Assembly: GCF_964199755.1 (NCBI RefSeq)
Contig: NC_133901.1
Span: forward strand, 45,043,418-45,107,417
Reading direction: 5' to 3'
DNA from: Larus michahellis
Taxonomy: Eukaryota; Chordata; Aves; Charadriiformes; Laridae
DNA length: 64,000 nt
Every line of letters begins with the position of its first letter. Position 1 is the first letter of the stretch. Both the position numbers and the translations under genes were made by a program. Positions 1 to 12,205 of the stretch are shown one piece after another. Under the pieces are notes generated by a model that saw nothing but the letters and a program-made list of their open reading frames with translations, searched no databases and was not told where the DNA came from.

Positions 1-977
1 CACTGACCTCAGGTTCACTGAAGTAATAAGTGAACAGATAGAGACTTTCTGCTCCAACATACAACAGTGCTTGACAAAGGCACCAGCTAAAAGGCACAGA
101 ACTCTTACCTAGTTCAAGAGAAATCTGCTCAAAGCAGCTGACTGCAAATAAAGTGTATACTCCATATTCTGACTCAGAGCAAGAGAGAGCGCAGGAAGCA
201 GAAAGAAAAGGAAATGTCAGAAGTAAACTGAATTCAAACACCAGCAATTTTCCAAACATGAGCATAAGAATGAAAGACCCTAGAAGAGAGAAAGACCTTT
301 TTGTAAGCTGTCAGGCTCTTTATTTTTATTTATTTAAGAATTGCAGGCAATAGCAGAAGCATAGGATATAGGGCCTTCACTTCACATCCTCCAAAGTACT
401 ATGGGATAACCCATGCTCATGCAAGTTAAAACTCAGACGGACTACACCAGAATAAGTGAAACCAACACTAGACATTGTCACTACAGTTCAATGGATAGCT
501 CATTAACATCTTGGGAAAGTTTGGAAAAATCTTTCATGTCTATGAAAATTTTCTTTAAAAAAAAGCTATTGGCCAATTTCACCTGAACAAGAGTTTGCCT
601 GCGTTTAACTTACTTAAAATAAACAACAAATCACAAGCTATGTTTTCCTTGTACTTTGCAGAAAGTTCAGGTATTGTGAAACACATAGAACTGTGTCAGT
701 CATTCTGACCAGGAGTTTATTCACTCTAGGGAGCAAAGCCTGTTAGAACAAGTAGCCAGAATAATCTTAGCTGATCAAAACTCCTCAGCTGCTTTCTACT
801 ACCTCTCATGAGAGCAGATACATACCCACTCCCTGTGACATCAACAGTAGCAAGGCAAAACTCAAGGTCTCAAATTAAAGCAAGCATGTAATTTGACTTT
901 TTTTTTTTTTCCTTCCAACAGAAGGTTTTGGAACCCTTACAAAGTAAATATTTTGAGGAGCCAGAACTTCCAGTTTG

Positions 978-1037
978 GGGAATAATTTTATTTCTATTTA
1001 GCGTTCAGGGAATAACTTTATTTCTATTTAGTCAACC
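978..1037. repeat. Two-copy 30-bp tandem duplication
   Basis: A unit of about 30 bases beginning GGGAATAA(T/C)TTTATTTC is present twice back to back, starting at about 978 and 1008, with few differences. It looks like a recent local slippage or duplication in non-coding DNA. No function is suggested. Confidence 0.7.
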
Positions 1038-4000
1038 AACAGTAACAGAACCTATTCCATACATGTTGTCTGCTCCCCCCCATACCTCCATGCAGACCAA
1101 AATGCTTCAAGAACAGAACAGGTCCCCCATTTGCAACATCACTTTATATCACAAAATAAGTCATAACTTAGAGGAAAAAAGACAGGAAGCCACCAACTTT
1201 CTTTGCTGACAAATCCACTCTTTCTTCAGAGAACATTCTGAACTTTTAGACATACTGTGGCTTTCCTCCATTTCCAGGAATGCCACTTGATCAAGTTTCT
1301 AGTTACATTTCTGTCAAAAAGGATATGCCTTTGTTTCCTTTTTTCACTAGAGGAAAAAAAGAGGAGACTGATTATAGTAATTTACACTAAAGAAATGATG
1401 AGCGTATAATTTGTTTTGGGTTTTGTCTTTTTTGTTTGTTTGTTTGGGGTTTGTTTTTTTTTTTTTCCCCCTAAAAACATTCCTTGCTTCTGGTATAACA
1501 TGAAGTCTGTCCACATTCACACCATATTTCTTAGCCTCTACAGTGAACGGTCCTATATATGTGTTCGTACAATATATAAATGTATATTATGTATAATAAA
1601 ATAGATATGTATTTTGACAATTTAAACCAGATCACGGTATCTCTTAAGTTGTTAAAGAATTCCAGCACTGACATCTGTTCTCTGGCAATGAGCATGCTAA
1701 GAAATGAATGCATTTGTCTGTACATGTTACATTTATCATCTGTTCTGGTTAAATAACGCTGTCTCCTTGTCATGGAGACATGATGTAGAGCTGAATCCAT
1801 AACAAACCCAATTTTTTCTCCCCTCCCACCCCAAATAACAGGACCCCTGCTTGCAAACAGCAGAGGAACACTCATTCTAGATGAGGCACTCTCCCAGCAC
1901 CACAGGATATTACTCACTGGGGGGACGGGGTGCTAATGTGTGTTGGGTTTGGAGACAATGCTTTCAAAGCTTGCTTTCTTTTGCTGCCCTCCACCTCATG
2001 CACCAGTTGCATTCACAACACGCTCAGAAGAACCTTATTTTACCTGCTGACCAGGACAATCACCAGTTCACAGGTCACAAGAGAAAAATAGCTCTTTGTG
2101 GCCACGAAGACAGCTCAACAACCATGTAAATATTCTTCCTACCAACTGATTTTCTGGTAAAGAAATGCACTTGTGCAACTCTCAAAAACCAACTAGCAGG
2201 TAAACCTCTAACACAACACCGGAAAACATTACAGATGTGACAAAATTACATTCACCAAATACGTCACGATCCTAACCACTGCCAGCTCTTTAGCAGACTA
2301 GACGTCTCAGCCCAAAGATATAGAAATAAGCTAACACTTCAGGAGACGCAGCAGGTAGGTTCGCAGAGCGCCCTGCGCACACTACTGCAACACAAGAAAA
2401 AAAAGAATAAAAAGAGACAGAGACCAAAGCTGATCCAGGCCGCCAAGCTCATGCTTGAACAGCTCCAGCCCTTCCCCCAAAGCCAGTGCTCAGGCAGGTC
2501 GTGAGAAACCCTCGACTGTCTCACTGGAAGACTCTGCATCCGCCTCAGGGGAAGGAGGAAAAACAGGCTTTCCACCTCTCAGGAGTATGCCAAGAACAAC
2601 ACCGTGTCACTAAGAGATCAGGGCAGCAAAGGCTGTGAAGTGACACCGACAGAGCTCCTTCCAACACAGATGTCAGTCTACACTAGCTAACAGCAAAAGC
2701 ACCAGCAGAATCAGAAGGTTCAGAGGTTAGACACAAACACTTCCTAATCCCTGCCTTTAATAAAAGGAAAAAAACAAATACCTCCAGAGAAAAAATAAAA
2801 TAAAATATGAGAACACAGGAAACTGACATCTTAACAGGCTGACAGCATGACTGGTTACACAAGCAGCACAGCTCAGAGAAAGAGAGCTGAACACCACCTT
2901 CCCTTCTCACTTGTCCCAGCTGGACAAAGTCTTCCAGTAGTACTCCCTTCTGCTGTGCAGAAGCAGACAACTGCTATGACCACTCTGTTAAAATACCCTT
3001 TGCAACCTCAGCACGCTGTACACTTTGCAAAGAAAGGCACTTTGTTGTCTTCTGTGAGTCATCTCACTAATTGCCTATCTATTAGTTTCAAGTCAGACAA
3101 CTTTTTAGATGAACCTTCCTCCTCCACTGGCTTGGCGTGCAGACAGAATTAACTGAAGACGCAGGGCAGGGTAGAAAGCTTTGCTGTTTTTACCCTTTAT
3201 TATATATAGCTATACCACTGCATTCATATTCCACACAACATTAAGTACTTCCCTGAGCACCATTTAATAACAAATTGTTGAGGGGAAAGAAACGTGCATC
3301 AAGAGAATCGGCTCTATATCCCAGTAGTCGGAAGCCTGCTGTCACATAGACGCCAAAGTCCAACATCTCGGGTATCTTCCTTCCCATTCAAGTCACTTGA
3401 GGCTATTCCCTTTATCGGCTATTCCAGGAGTTTCCAGATGTCACTGTACATGTTTAAGCACTGATTTTATACCCCAAAGCAAGAGTAGACAGCTCTCACC
3501 AAGCAGAACAAATCACGATTTCTTTGAGATATTAAAATTCACAGCATTCAGCTGCCTCTGAATACTCTGCTTCATTCTGCTTCCTGTAGCTGCGACTGCA
3601 GCAACTGGAAGCTGCCTTGTTACCTCCAAGTCCATCAATTATTTAGAGAAAACACCTTTCCAGAGAGACTCAAGTATCAATTATTTAGTCTTTGAGCAGG
3701 AAACAAAAACGTCTAAAACAGGAAAAAAGATTTCTGGAAAGGGCTGTTGGGCCACATGAACAAATTTGGTTTTGTACCCTAGCAACCTGTCTGAAACAGA
3801 ATGAAAAAGCCAAAATAAAATAACCCATAAAAAAAAAAAAGCCGAACGCTCATATGCCCACACAAGCTCAGCAAGTACCTGACTCTATCAGAGCCCCAAC
3901 TACATCAGTGGGGCTTCAGCACAGGTCTTCACATGGAAGACCTTTATCAATTTCTTATAAATGCCTGCTCTCTAGACTGGGAGTGTAAAACAGAAAAGCT

Positions 4001-7000
4001 CCTTTGTAACACCAGGACAAGATTCAATAACACTTACTGCAAAGATCAAGAGGAAGCAAAGCCATATGTTTGTTACATCCTTGCCTTTCACGTTCAGGTT
4101 CAAATTAAGGATGAAGACGGCCCTAAGATTTTCAGCTTTTGCACAGACTTCTAAAAACAAGGACACAGAAAACAGCTCTCAGAAGAAACACATATAAGCA
4201 GGCACTCTTGATAAGAGCAGAAAGTCATTCACTTACACATATCATTTATGAGTTTTACTACAAGAAAAGGGATAAAACACCGTTGCTTTGCTCCCAAAAA
4301 GGAAGAGAGAGACAGGAAACACTGAAGCAAAACAAGTGCTAGCTCCCCCCTTCCAAATGGGGGCTGATGCACACTTTGAACCAGAAAGGAAAATAAACTT
4401 GCTTTTAAACTCTGCTAAGAGCCCTGGGTTTGGATAAAGTTCCTCGTGCAGTCAGAATATTTTATTTTTATTTGCTATAAGTTTTTTGCATAAATGATAA
4501 CAGAATTCAAGTGTGAATAATCAAGCAGAACGATACTTCTCTCTCAAAGGGCTTCAATTCCAAGATTTGTGTCCGATTGGTAAAGAAGGTCAGCAAAAGC
4601 CTGGCCATTCAGGTCAGTGGTTTCAACTGCAAACATTGCAAACCCTTATCCTGTCAATATTTGAGGATCATCATTCTCTGCAAGTTAAATCCTGTACTGT
4701 AATTCTCAACAGTGAGATGCCTAAAATAGAAGAATTTACCCAACGATCACTTTTCAGCTCACTGACCATACTGAAAACAAGTTTTGTTCAGTCATCCAGA
4801 ATAAAGAGAAGCTGTTTTACAATGCAAAAAATCCAAATACAAAACGTTCAACTATATTTAAGTAATTATATTGTGGCTGTTTTCAAAACTAAGTCATCTG
4901 AACCTAGACGCTTCAGTTTGTTCCACCTCTTTTTTTTTTCTTTTGATTGCTAGATTAAAACCAGATCTCAGCCTTTTTTGCAGTGACCTAAACTATTAAA
5001 CTTTAAAACCCACACATATCTAACCTTGATGAGCTTTGCTCTGATCATCTCTGACATTGTTCTTAACCTTTCCTTTATCAGATGCTTTTAGCTGAGCATG
5101 AGCCAAAGGGTCAAGGAGAAGGATCCTTTTCCTGCCCAGGCTGCGCTCAGGGCTGGAAGGCTGTGCCAGTACCCCCACAAAAGCTACCAACACTACACCT
5201 CTAGAAGAGCCATTGATTTTAGGACTGTGCAATACTAATGAGGAAGACACATGACCATCCCTTGGACGTACAATCAGAAGCCACCTGGAAAATGATCATT
5301 GCTTAATTCCCCCTTAGCCTGCAACATTTATTCTGAAGTAAAGAAAATTCTTGTTTGAGAGTTTGATTTACTTTATCTGAGGTATTTAAGCTTAAAGCAA
5401 CGAGAACCATAGCACATTCATGGATTTTGCCAAAGTACATAAGTCCGTTCTACCAGAAACAGGAAGTTTTGACCCAGAAAGGCACAGCGCAAAGCAGCAT
5501 GGCACAAAGCCCACAAGTAAAAACATTCTTGATTCACATGTGATTGAGGCATAAACGTCTCCTTTGTCTGGTGTCTGAAACCCACATATTTTACCATACG
5601 CCACCCAAGTGGAAATTTTTTTTTTGTAAAAGCAGAAAATGACATAAAGGGAGGACCTGTAGGAACAGTTTTGACAATAGCTCTGTGAACTCTGCTTCCC
5701 ACACACACACACCTTAATGAGACTTCTCATCTAAAACAGTGAGATTAGAACAAGAATTTAATTTATTCACGCTCAGCAGTGCTCAAACTGTGACACACCT
5801 AATACACAATGGGAAACTTGATAGAAGACTATGAAAATTAATTGTAGGCGTTTGTCAGCAGAAAAATCCCCCTTCCCCACTTTCACACCCTCCAAACATC
5901 CATTTACAGGCAATGGCCAACTGGCAGCCGCACACCAAAGCTTCATAAACTAAATATAACTGCCCTTTAAGAAAAATCAGAGGTCGGCCTCAAGACAAAA
6001 CAATCTATAAGGGATCAAAAAGCATACTCCTCAGTTACTCATTAGAAGTTAGCCTACAATTTAAACCTCCTCATTCAGATCATCAATACATTTGCATCCG
6101 GACATGACCAAATTCGTAACACACAATTTTCTTGCTACATGTAAGAGTAAGAAGTTCAACACCGAAGAAAGTGCCCCATTTAGATAGCATTTTAGGGCTC
6201 AGAGCAAGGGCTTTTTATGATCCTTTCATTCAGTGTTACAAGGCCTAAAGCTAGCCCAGAACATACCCCATTTTAGTCCTGTCAGATATGTTACCTATAT
6301 GAAGGCTCTTGCACAGATATTGCTCCTAACAAAAGATAATTTTTTTTTCTTTTCTGTGCCCGTCCCATTCCCCCCCACCACCTTCCCCCCGCAAGGGGGC
6401 AGGGAGAAGAGGAAAGAGGCTTTAAACAGGAAATCAGCGTAAGATTTATTATTCTACAGTGCACTAAATGTCAGGAGAAGCCTATGCCCAGAAACAAGAA
6501 TAAGACTCAAATGAGGTTTCTTCTGATTTGGTCTTCTTACCTGGTGACTGGAGATAATGTTTCAACACAGAAGCAGCTAACTGGATCAACTTACAATAAA
6601 TAAAAGTCATACAGAGCACACCAGACAGAGAAGAGCAACTTTCCATGATTTTGATTTAGTTCTAGACCTCACCTTTCGCAAGACCATGTATGAAAAAGAT
6701 CAACAAAATAAAGCAAAATGTCAACCACATAACTTCCTTGCACATTGTTTTTCAACACTATTATAAATATATTTCCAAATTTTTGGGAAGCTATTTCCAA
6801 CACCTGATGTTTCAGTGACACTGTAATTTTGAACATGAAAATCTTTTAAGGACAGACAATATCACAATGTTCTTCCCTCCCCATCCCGCAGTAACAGAGA
6901 TAAAAGAACATACATCACACCTTAAAAGTACCTTCTTCCAGTGTCATTAGCCAGCGGATAAAGAACACCATTCCAACAACACAGGTGTCCCGGATTTGCT

Positions 7001-7378
7001 TAAAATAAACAACTGAAAAACCAAAAGCTGCAAAATATTTTCCCCTACAGCTAATTCTGACTTCACATCGATGACTAGACTTGAATTCACACCTGATCCC
7101 TTCTCTCCCCACACTCTCCTCTGTCCAGCAGATATTGGTAGCATCTCAAACATCCACACCCAAGCATTTAAAGTTTTACGCTTTTATTGTAAGTGTGAAG
7201 TGGCTCAGGAAGTCATAAGAGCACGTGAATAACGATGCCTAACTTACAAATGGAAATAGACAGAAAGCTATCCCACTGAGCATATATGAACACGATATAC
7301 CCTGTACTTCCATTTTCTAGCAACTGGTTTCCTTCTATTTTATCCAGATCTCTGGGTCACAAGCTTTATGCCCCTATT

Positions 7379-7401
7379 AAAAAAAAAAAAAAAAAAAAAA
7401 A
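7379..7401. repeat. Poly(A) tract, 23 A
   Basis: Uninterrupted A homopolymer. No retroposed gene or LINE is recognisable next to it, so it is recorded only as a simple repeat. Confidence 0.95.
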
Positions 7402-8399
7402 GCAGCGCAGCAGTATTGGAAAAATCTTCCCTCCACCACCACCTTTGAAGACTTACTAAGGAAGGGAAAACCCAACACAAGTATCTTATTTTTACAGCAG
7501 GTTTTTTTTTTATTTAGAAAGGCTCGAAACTGTATCTCACATACTCAGTGGAGACTTGGTGGTTAAGTCAGACATACGCTTAACAATGTTATGCAGATAA
7601 CTCTGAAAGCGTAGAGTTCTGGTTTGTTCTACACAAAAAAAAGAAAAAAAAACCAGTACAGAAGTTAGGCAGGTGTAACGCCATGGGTCCTGAATAATAC
7701 CAAGCCTTTTCTAGCTTAGCTTAAACTTTCTCCCTAGAAATGCACAAGGGCCATTCCATCCTTAAAAAAGATAAAAGTTTACAAAGGGGAAAAAGTTTAC
7801 AAGGGGAAAAAGGTTTCCCCGCATAAACTGTGCATAATACATATTACTTGAACTCTCCTCATTGGGTCTCTATGCAGCAGCTTCTCGGCAGCGCTCTGTA
7901 GCAGTCACAGACCAGAAATAAAACATTCACCTGAAACTATGAAGACAACCAGGTAGAAGGTAAATGGCCAAATGGGAACTGGTGATGTGTTAATTATCCA
8001 CCCCGGATAAACACCCTCCCTGGGATCCCACAGGAGCCCAAAGGGGCCCGGACACCAAGCACGGCGTCACCTGAGGTGAAACGGACGGGCCTACTTCAGC
8101 GGGAAGACGAAAGGGTGTCAGAGAGGTCCCTCGCTAATGCAGGTTACACGTAATTAAAGTTACAATTAAAGAAGAGTTACAGGCCTCAGCCCTTGCACAG
8201 ACGGAGCAATTACTTCTGCCAACAGCAACGCCTGGGCTGAGGGCAGACAGTGACACGGTGGAGTACAGAGCCGGCAAACACCGCCCTGCGGCTGCAACAG
8301 CCCGAAAGGCCTTTTTACTAAAAAAAAAAAAAAATATTGTTTTTTCTCCCTTGTAGCACCTCACTCAACGAAACAACTTCGCGTGAACTCCCAGAGGAA

Positions 8400-9600
8400 G
8401 CCTCGCCCGGTCTCTCCGGCTTCCTTTAATGGATAAGGACAATGGCAGAGGCTCGCCATAGCCGCACGTTTTCGGGAAACTTAGAAAGTCTGAGGGCTGC
8501 TGCCCGCCCCTGCCGAGGGAGGGCAGCCGGGCAGCGCTTGCTCCCCGCCCGGTTCAATGGCTGCCAGCCCCCAGGGGATGTTGCTGGGGAGAGGCGTGCT
8601 CCGGGAGGGGGGGGACACAAAATGCCGGTGCTTAAAGACGGGGAGGGGGGAAGAAAGGGCATTCCGTGCGGCGGGGAGGCGGCGCGACCCCCGGGGCGGC
8701 TGAGGAGGACGCCCGGGCCGGCAGCGGGTCGGGCAGGGACTCACCGGGGCAGCAGCCTGCTCGCCAAGTTTCACCAAGTTGGGAGGAGGGCGAGGCGGCG
8801 GTGGTCAGCGTACTCGGGAGTCCCTCCACTGCCTCGGCTAGTCCATGGACGCGGCGCTCCCGGACCTTCCCCGCCCCGAGCGCGGCTGGCCACCAGTGGC
8901 AGGGCTCCCTCTCCGCCGAGCCGCCCCGACGCTGCCGGGGGCCGAGGTAGCGCGGAAATGCCCGCCCGCCCCTCTCGGCCCCGCCCGCTCCCCGCACGCA
9001 GCCGTGCTCCACACAAAGGGGACACGCAGGAGGCCCAGCTCTCCCTCCAGACGCCCGGCCCTCCGGGCGGCTTAGCCGGCTATGGCCCCCACAAACGTCC
9101 CCCGAGCCGGCGGGGGAGCCCCGGCGCCCCACCAGTGCCCCCGAGGCCGGGCGGAGGCTGCGAGCCCCAGCGGCCCCCGCCCCGCCCCAGTGGCGGGAAC
9201 GGCCGCCCCTCACAGGCCCTCCGCCCCCTCCCCGTGGGCTGCCCTCCGCGGCCCTCTTCGGCGGCCCAGCGTGGGGAGGTCTGTGGCCGCTCACTAAGGC
9301 CCTCGGCTTTTTTTTTTTTTTTTAATTCTAGACTAGTTTTCTGGTCGAGATGGCGGCGCCCCCCGCCCCGCGGAAGAGGCTGGGGAAGCCGGACGGCCCC
9401 GCCCCCGGGCCGGGCTGAGGGAGCTCGGCTGCTGCGCGCCCGGCCCCTCGCCGGCGCGTCCTGCCTCGGGGGCTCTCGGGGCGAGAACCGGCGTGTCAGG
9501 GGCAGCGCTTTGGGGGCAATGCTGAAGGCACAATCGAACTTTACCTGCAAAGCCAGAAGGCGAAGGGAAAAAAATGAAATAAAACGACCCCGAAGAGTAT
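8400..9600. promoter_or_regulatory. CpG island promoter, probably of TSPAN14 (minus strand)
   Basis: The stretch is very GC- and CpG-rich against AT-rich flanks. Long open frames on both strands are typical by-products of GC-rich sequence and resemble no protein. On the minus strand there is a good donor after 8745 (CCCCG|GTGAGT) and another after 9545 (TTTGCAG|GTAAAG), as expected for non-coding first exons whose gene runs to the left. A YY1-like AGATGGCGGC lies at 9348-9357. In human and chicken-like gene orders the gene on the far side of PRXL2A is TSPAN14, which has a non-coding first exon. The TSPAN14 assignment rests only on position. Confidence 0.6.
8745..8960 (-). other. Putative non-coding first exon inside the CpG island
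   Basis: The 3' edge is set by a minus-strand donor whose GTGAGT begins at 8744. The 5' edge is a guess because no transcription start can be read from sequence. A second possible first exon ends at 9545. Probably the 5' UTR exon of TSPAN14 by synteny; no coding exon of that gene is in the window. Confidence 0.35.
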
Positions 9601-11790
9601 TTTGAGTCTTAAGGCGTCCCAGGGCTTTTAAATCTCGAGGCGCTGGGAGGATAGGCGGGAGGGGAAGGAGGGGCTGACTGGTGGTTTTTAATCCCATGTG
9701 GTGAGGAAGGCATAGCTCACACCTGAGGTGGTCACGGGCTACCAGGTGGGGAGATGGCCGCCCCTTCCCGCCCCCAGGCCTGGCCACCGGGCAGCTGCCG
9801 GAGCCCCTGCTGAGGAGTCCCCGGGCATGGCTGCAGCCTGCTGGCTACCACCGCTCCCCTAGCACCGTCCGAGTTCTGCGTCTCCACCTCCCTGTCCTCC
9901 CAAATCACAGGAGAAGGGGGCTCCAGTCACTCGTGCACAGAGCGGGAGCATTAAGGCTGACTTTGCGCACGGATTCCAGGAAGCAGGCTGGGGATACACG
10001 CTGGGTAACAGCCATAAAGCCAAGGGCACGGACAGGAAAACAAAGCTTCCCTCAGCAGTAGCTCTTTGCACCCCAGTGTCTAACTTAGCTCCTAACTTCC
10101 GTACACTGCTGCCGTTCCCTCCTTTTCCATACCTTATGATCTCCCTATGATCTCCCTTGACATAGGGAAACACTTCTGTCACCTTCATTCTCTTCCTCAT
10201 ACATAGAGCAAAACTGTTTTCTTCAGTGCCTCCCTAACTATGAAAATACATTTGTGTGTAGGAAGGCAAGGCCAAGGAAGGCGGCTCAACACCAGAGGCA
10301 TTATCACAGGTCACCTCTGATTCTCCACGCTTCCTTCAGCTGCTCCAGGGCTTGGACTTTGGGTACTTCCTCATTCCCCCTGGGTCAGGAACACACACTG
10401 CTCACAAACACAGCAGCAATACCACTGACTGCTCAGCTAAAGGAACTGCTGAGCAACGCCTACATGCAGTTGCTCAAAGAAATGTTAAAAAAAAAAAAGG
10501 GGGGGAGGGAAGGATTTGTAGGCCTCCCTGAGCTTGATCGAGGCTTCTTAGAAACCAAAGTAAAATTGAATTGGCTGGTAAAGCTGAAAGAAAATGCTAG
10601 AAGAATAATCACCTGAATTTTAGGGAGGATCTAAGTGAGGAAGGGGAGCTAGGAAAGGACATTGGGTTATCAGGTGGTAAAAAGAGCTAGAAGAGGTCCT
10701 TTCCTCATCTCAGAAGTACTTGTCATCTTATAGAGCACTGAGTCACACCTCCAGAAAGTCCAGAGCCAAGGAAGAAATCTCCAGCACGCTGCTTCTGTAA
10801 GATATGGGAAGACGGAGGGTGCAATAGTATCTGCTAAGATTCAGCAGGGGAAATCGGATATTTCAGGGAAATCCAGCTGCTTTAGGATGTAAGGACTGTG
10901 GAATTAGGAAGGGCGTTCGTCAGTAAAATAAGGTCCTCTTGCAATTTAAAATAGTCTTGTAAAATGGTTAGTGGTAGCAGTTTGCAGAGTAGTTGAATTG
11001 ACTGTGTTCACTGTTAGCACAGAGTTCGAACAACCTCTGTATGTCCCATTTATTTGCCTTTGACATTATCTCTGTTCTGTGTGCTTCACTGTGTCGCCAA
11101 GAAAATTAGGGTAAAAACCTCATCCATCACAGAAACATTAACTAAGTGCTAAAGCAAATTGGAAGACTTTTAAGACAGTCACTTCAGCAGTAAAAGGGTG
11201 TAATAATACTGCAGGAATGAAAATGGAAAATCTGATTTTTTTAGTGAATCAGATTTTAGTGAAAATCTGATTTTTTGTGCAGGCCAGCGTTCATGTATGG
11301 TTTGTCAATGCTGTTTCTCCTCTGACCACTACAAAACATTTATTGAAATTAATGAATGATCCATTATGACGAGTGTCTGGTGGAAAATGGCATGACCAGA
11401 GCTATTCACCAATTCCCCTGTATCTGCTCAGTGTTATCATTATCATCACACACAACTTTTCAGTGGAAGAAATTTCCATTTATGCAAGAAGGTTTCTGGA
11501 AATCAGAGTTAAGGTTGGCATTATCACGTGGTTTTGAGAATTATGACGTTAAAAGAGATAAGGGTGCGTGGGTAAAAAAGCCCACAGAAGCTACTGAGAG
11601 ACTTCAAACAACTTCAAGTACTAAGAAATCAGTAGCTGGACCTAAAAGAGAAAGTAGAAATATTTTAGAAAAAACCTTTACAACATTTTTGAGATCAATT
11701 AGAAGAAGAATAAATTTGGATGGAACTATCCAGATATCAAATAAAATTACAGTGGATTAGACTGAATCGGTTATTTAACTTTATTCATTA
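9600..11790. other. Intergenic stretch, nothing recognised
   Basis: GC content falls away from the island. Short open frames show no family resemblance. Near 11224-11275 the phrase AAAATCTGATTTT occurs twice in direct orientation around an inverted copy, a small local rearrangement. No gene is supported. Confidence 0.5.
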
Positions 11791-11794
11791 TAGG

Positions 11795-12205
11795 AGAGGG
11801 CTAGAGCACCTCTCCTACGAGGACAGACTGAGAGAGCTGGGGTTGTTCAGCCTGGAGAAGGCTCTGAGGAGACCTTATAGCAGCCTTCCAGTACCTGAAG
11901 GGAGCCTACAGGAAAGATGGGGAGGGACTCTTTGTCAGGGAATGTAGTGATAGAATGAGGGGTAACGGTTTTAAACTGAAAGGGGAGATTTAGATTAGAT
12001 ATGACAAATTCTTTACTGTGAGGGCCGTGAAGCACTGGCACAGGTTGCCCAAAGAAGTTGTGGATGCCCCGTTCCTGGAATTGTTCAAGGCCAGACTGGA
12101 TGGGGCTTGGAGCAATCTGGTCTAGCGGGAGGTGTCCCTGCCCAGGGCAGGGGGGCTGGAGATAGATGATCTTTAACGTCCCTGCCAACCCAAACCATTC
12201 TCTCA
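11795..12205 (+). mobile_element. CR1 LINE, 3' part
   Basis: This is a clear CR1 3' region in sense orientation: '...CTCTCCTACGAGGACAGACT', 'GTTCAGCCTGGAGAAGG', 'CAGGGAATGTAGTGATAG', 'GGATGCCCC', and an end around 'CAACCCAAACCATTCT'. The element is 5'-truncated, as almost all CR1 copies are, and has no intact reverse transcriptase. CR1 is the dominant LINE of birds and reptiles, so it also points to the host lineage. Confidence 0.92.

Larger units (their letters stand above)
1..8400. other. Non-coding stretch, probably intron of a minus-strand gene (TSPAN14 by position)
   Basis: I find no recognisable coding exon here on either strand. The open frames are short, low-complexity and unlike any family I know; I looked specifically for tetraspanin segments and saw none. 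Visible small features are a 30-bp tandem duplication near 978-1037, an A23 tract at 7379-7401 and a short tandem repeat near 7776-7810. Because a CpG island with minus-strand donors lies immediately to the right, this is best read as intron 1 of a minus-strand gene. That is inference. Confidence 0.4.

Noticed and set aside
8442-9605. A 387-residue plus-strand open frame in the CpG island, and the overlapping minus-strand frames
   Set aside because: Pro/Arg/Gly/Ala-rich low-complexity frames are expected in any GC-rich island. There is no domain, and several frames are open at once.
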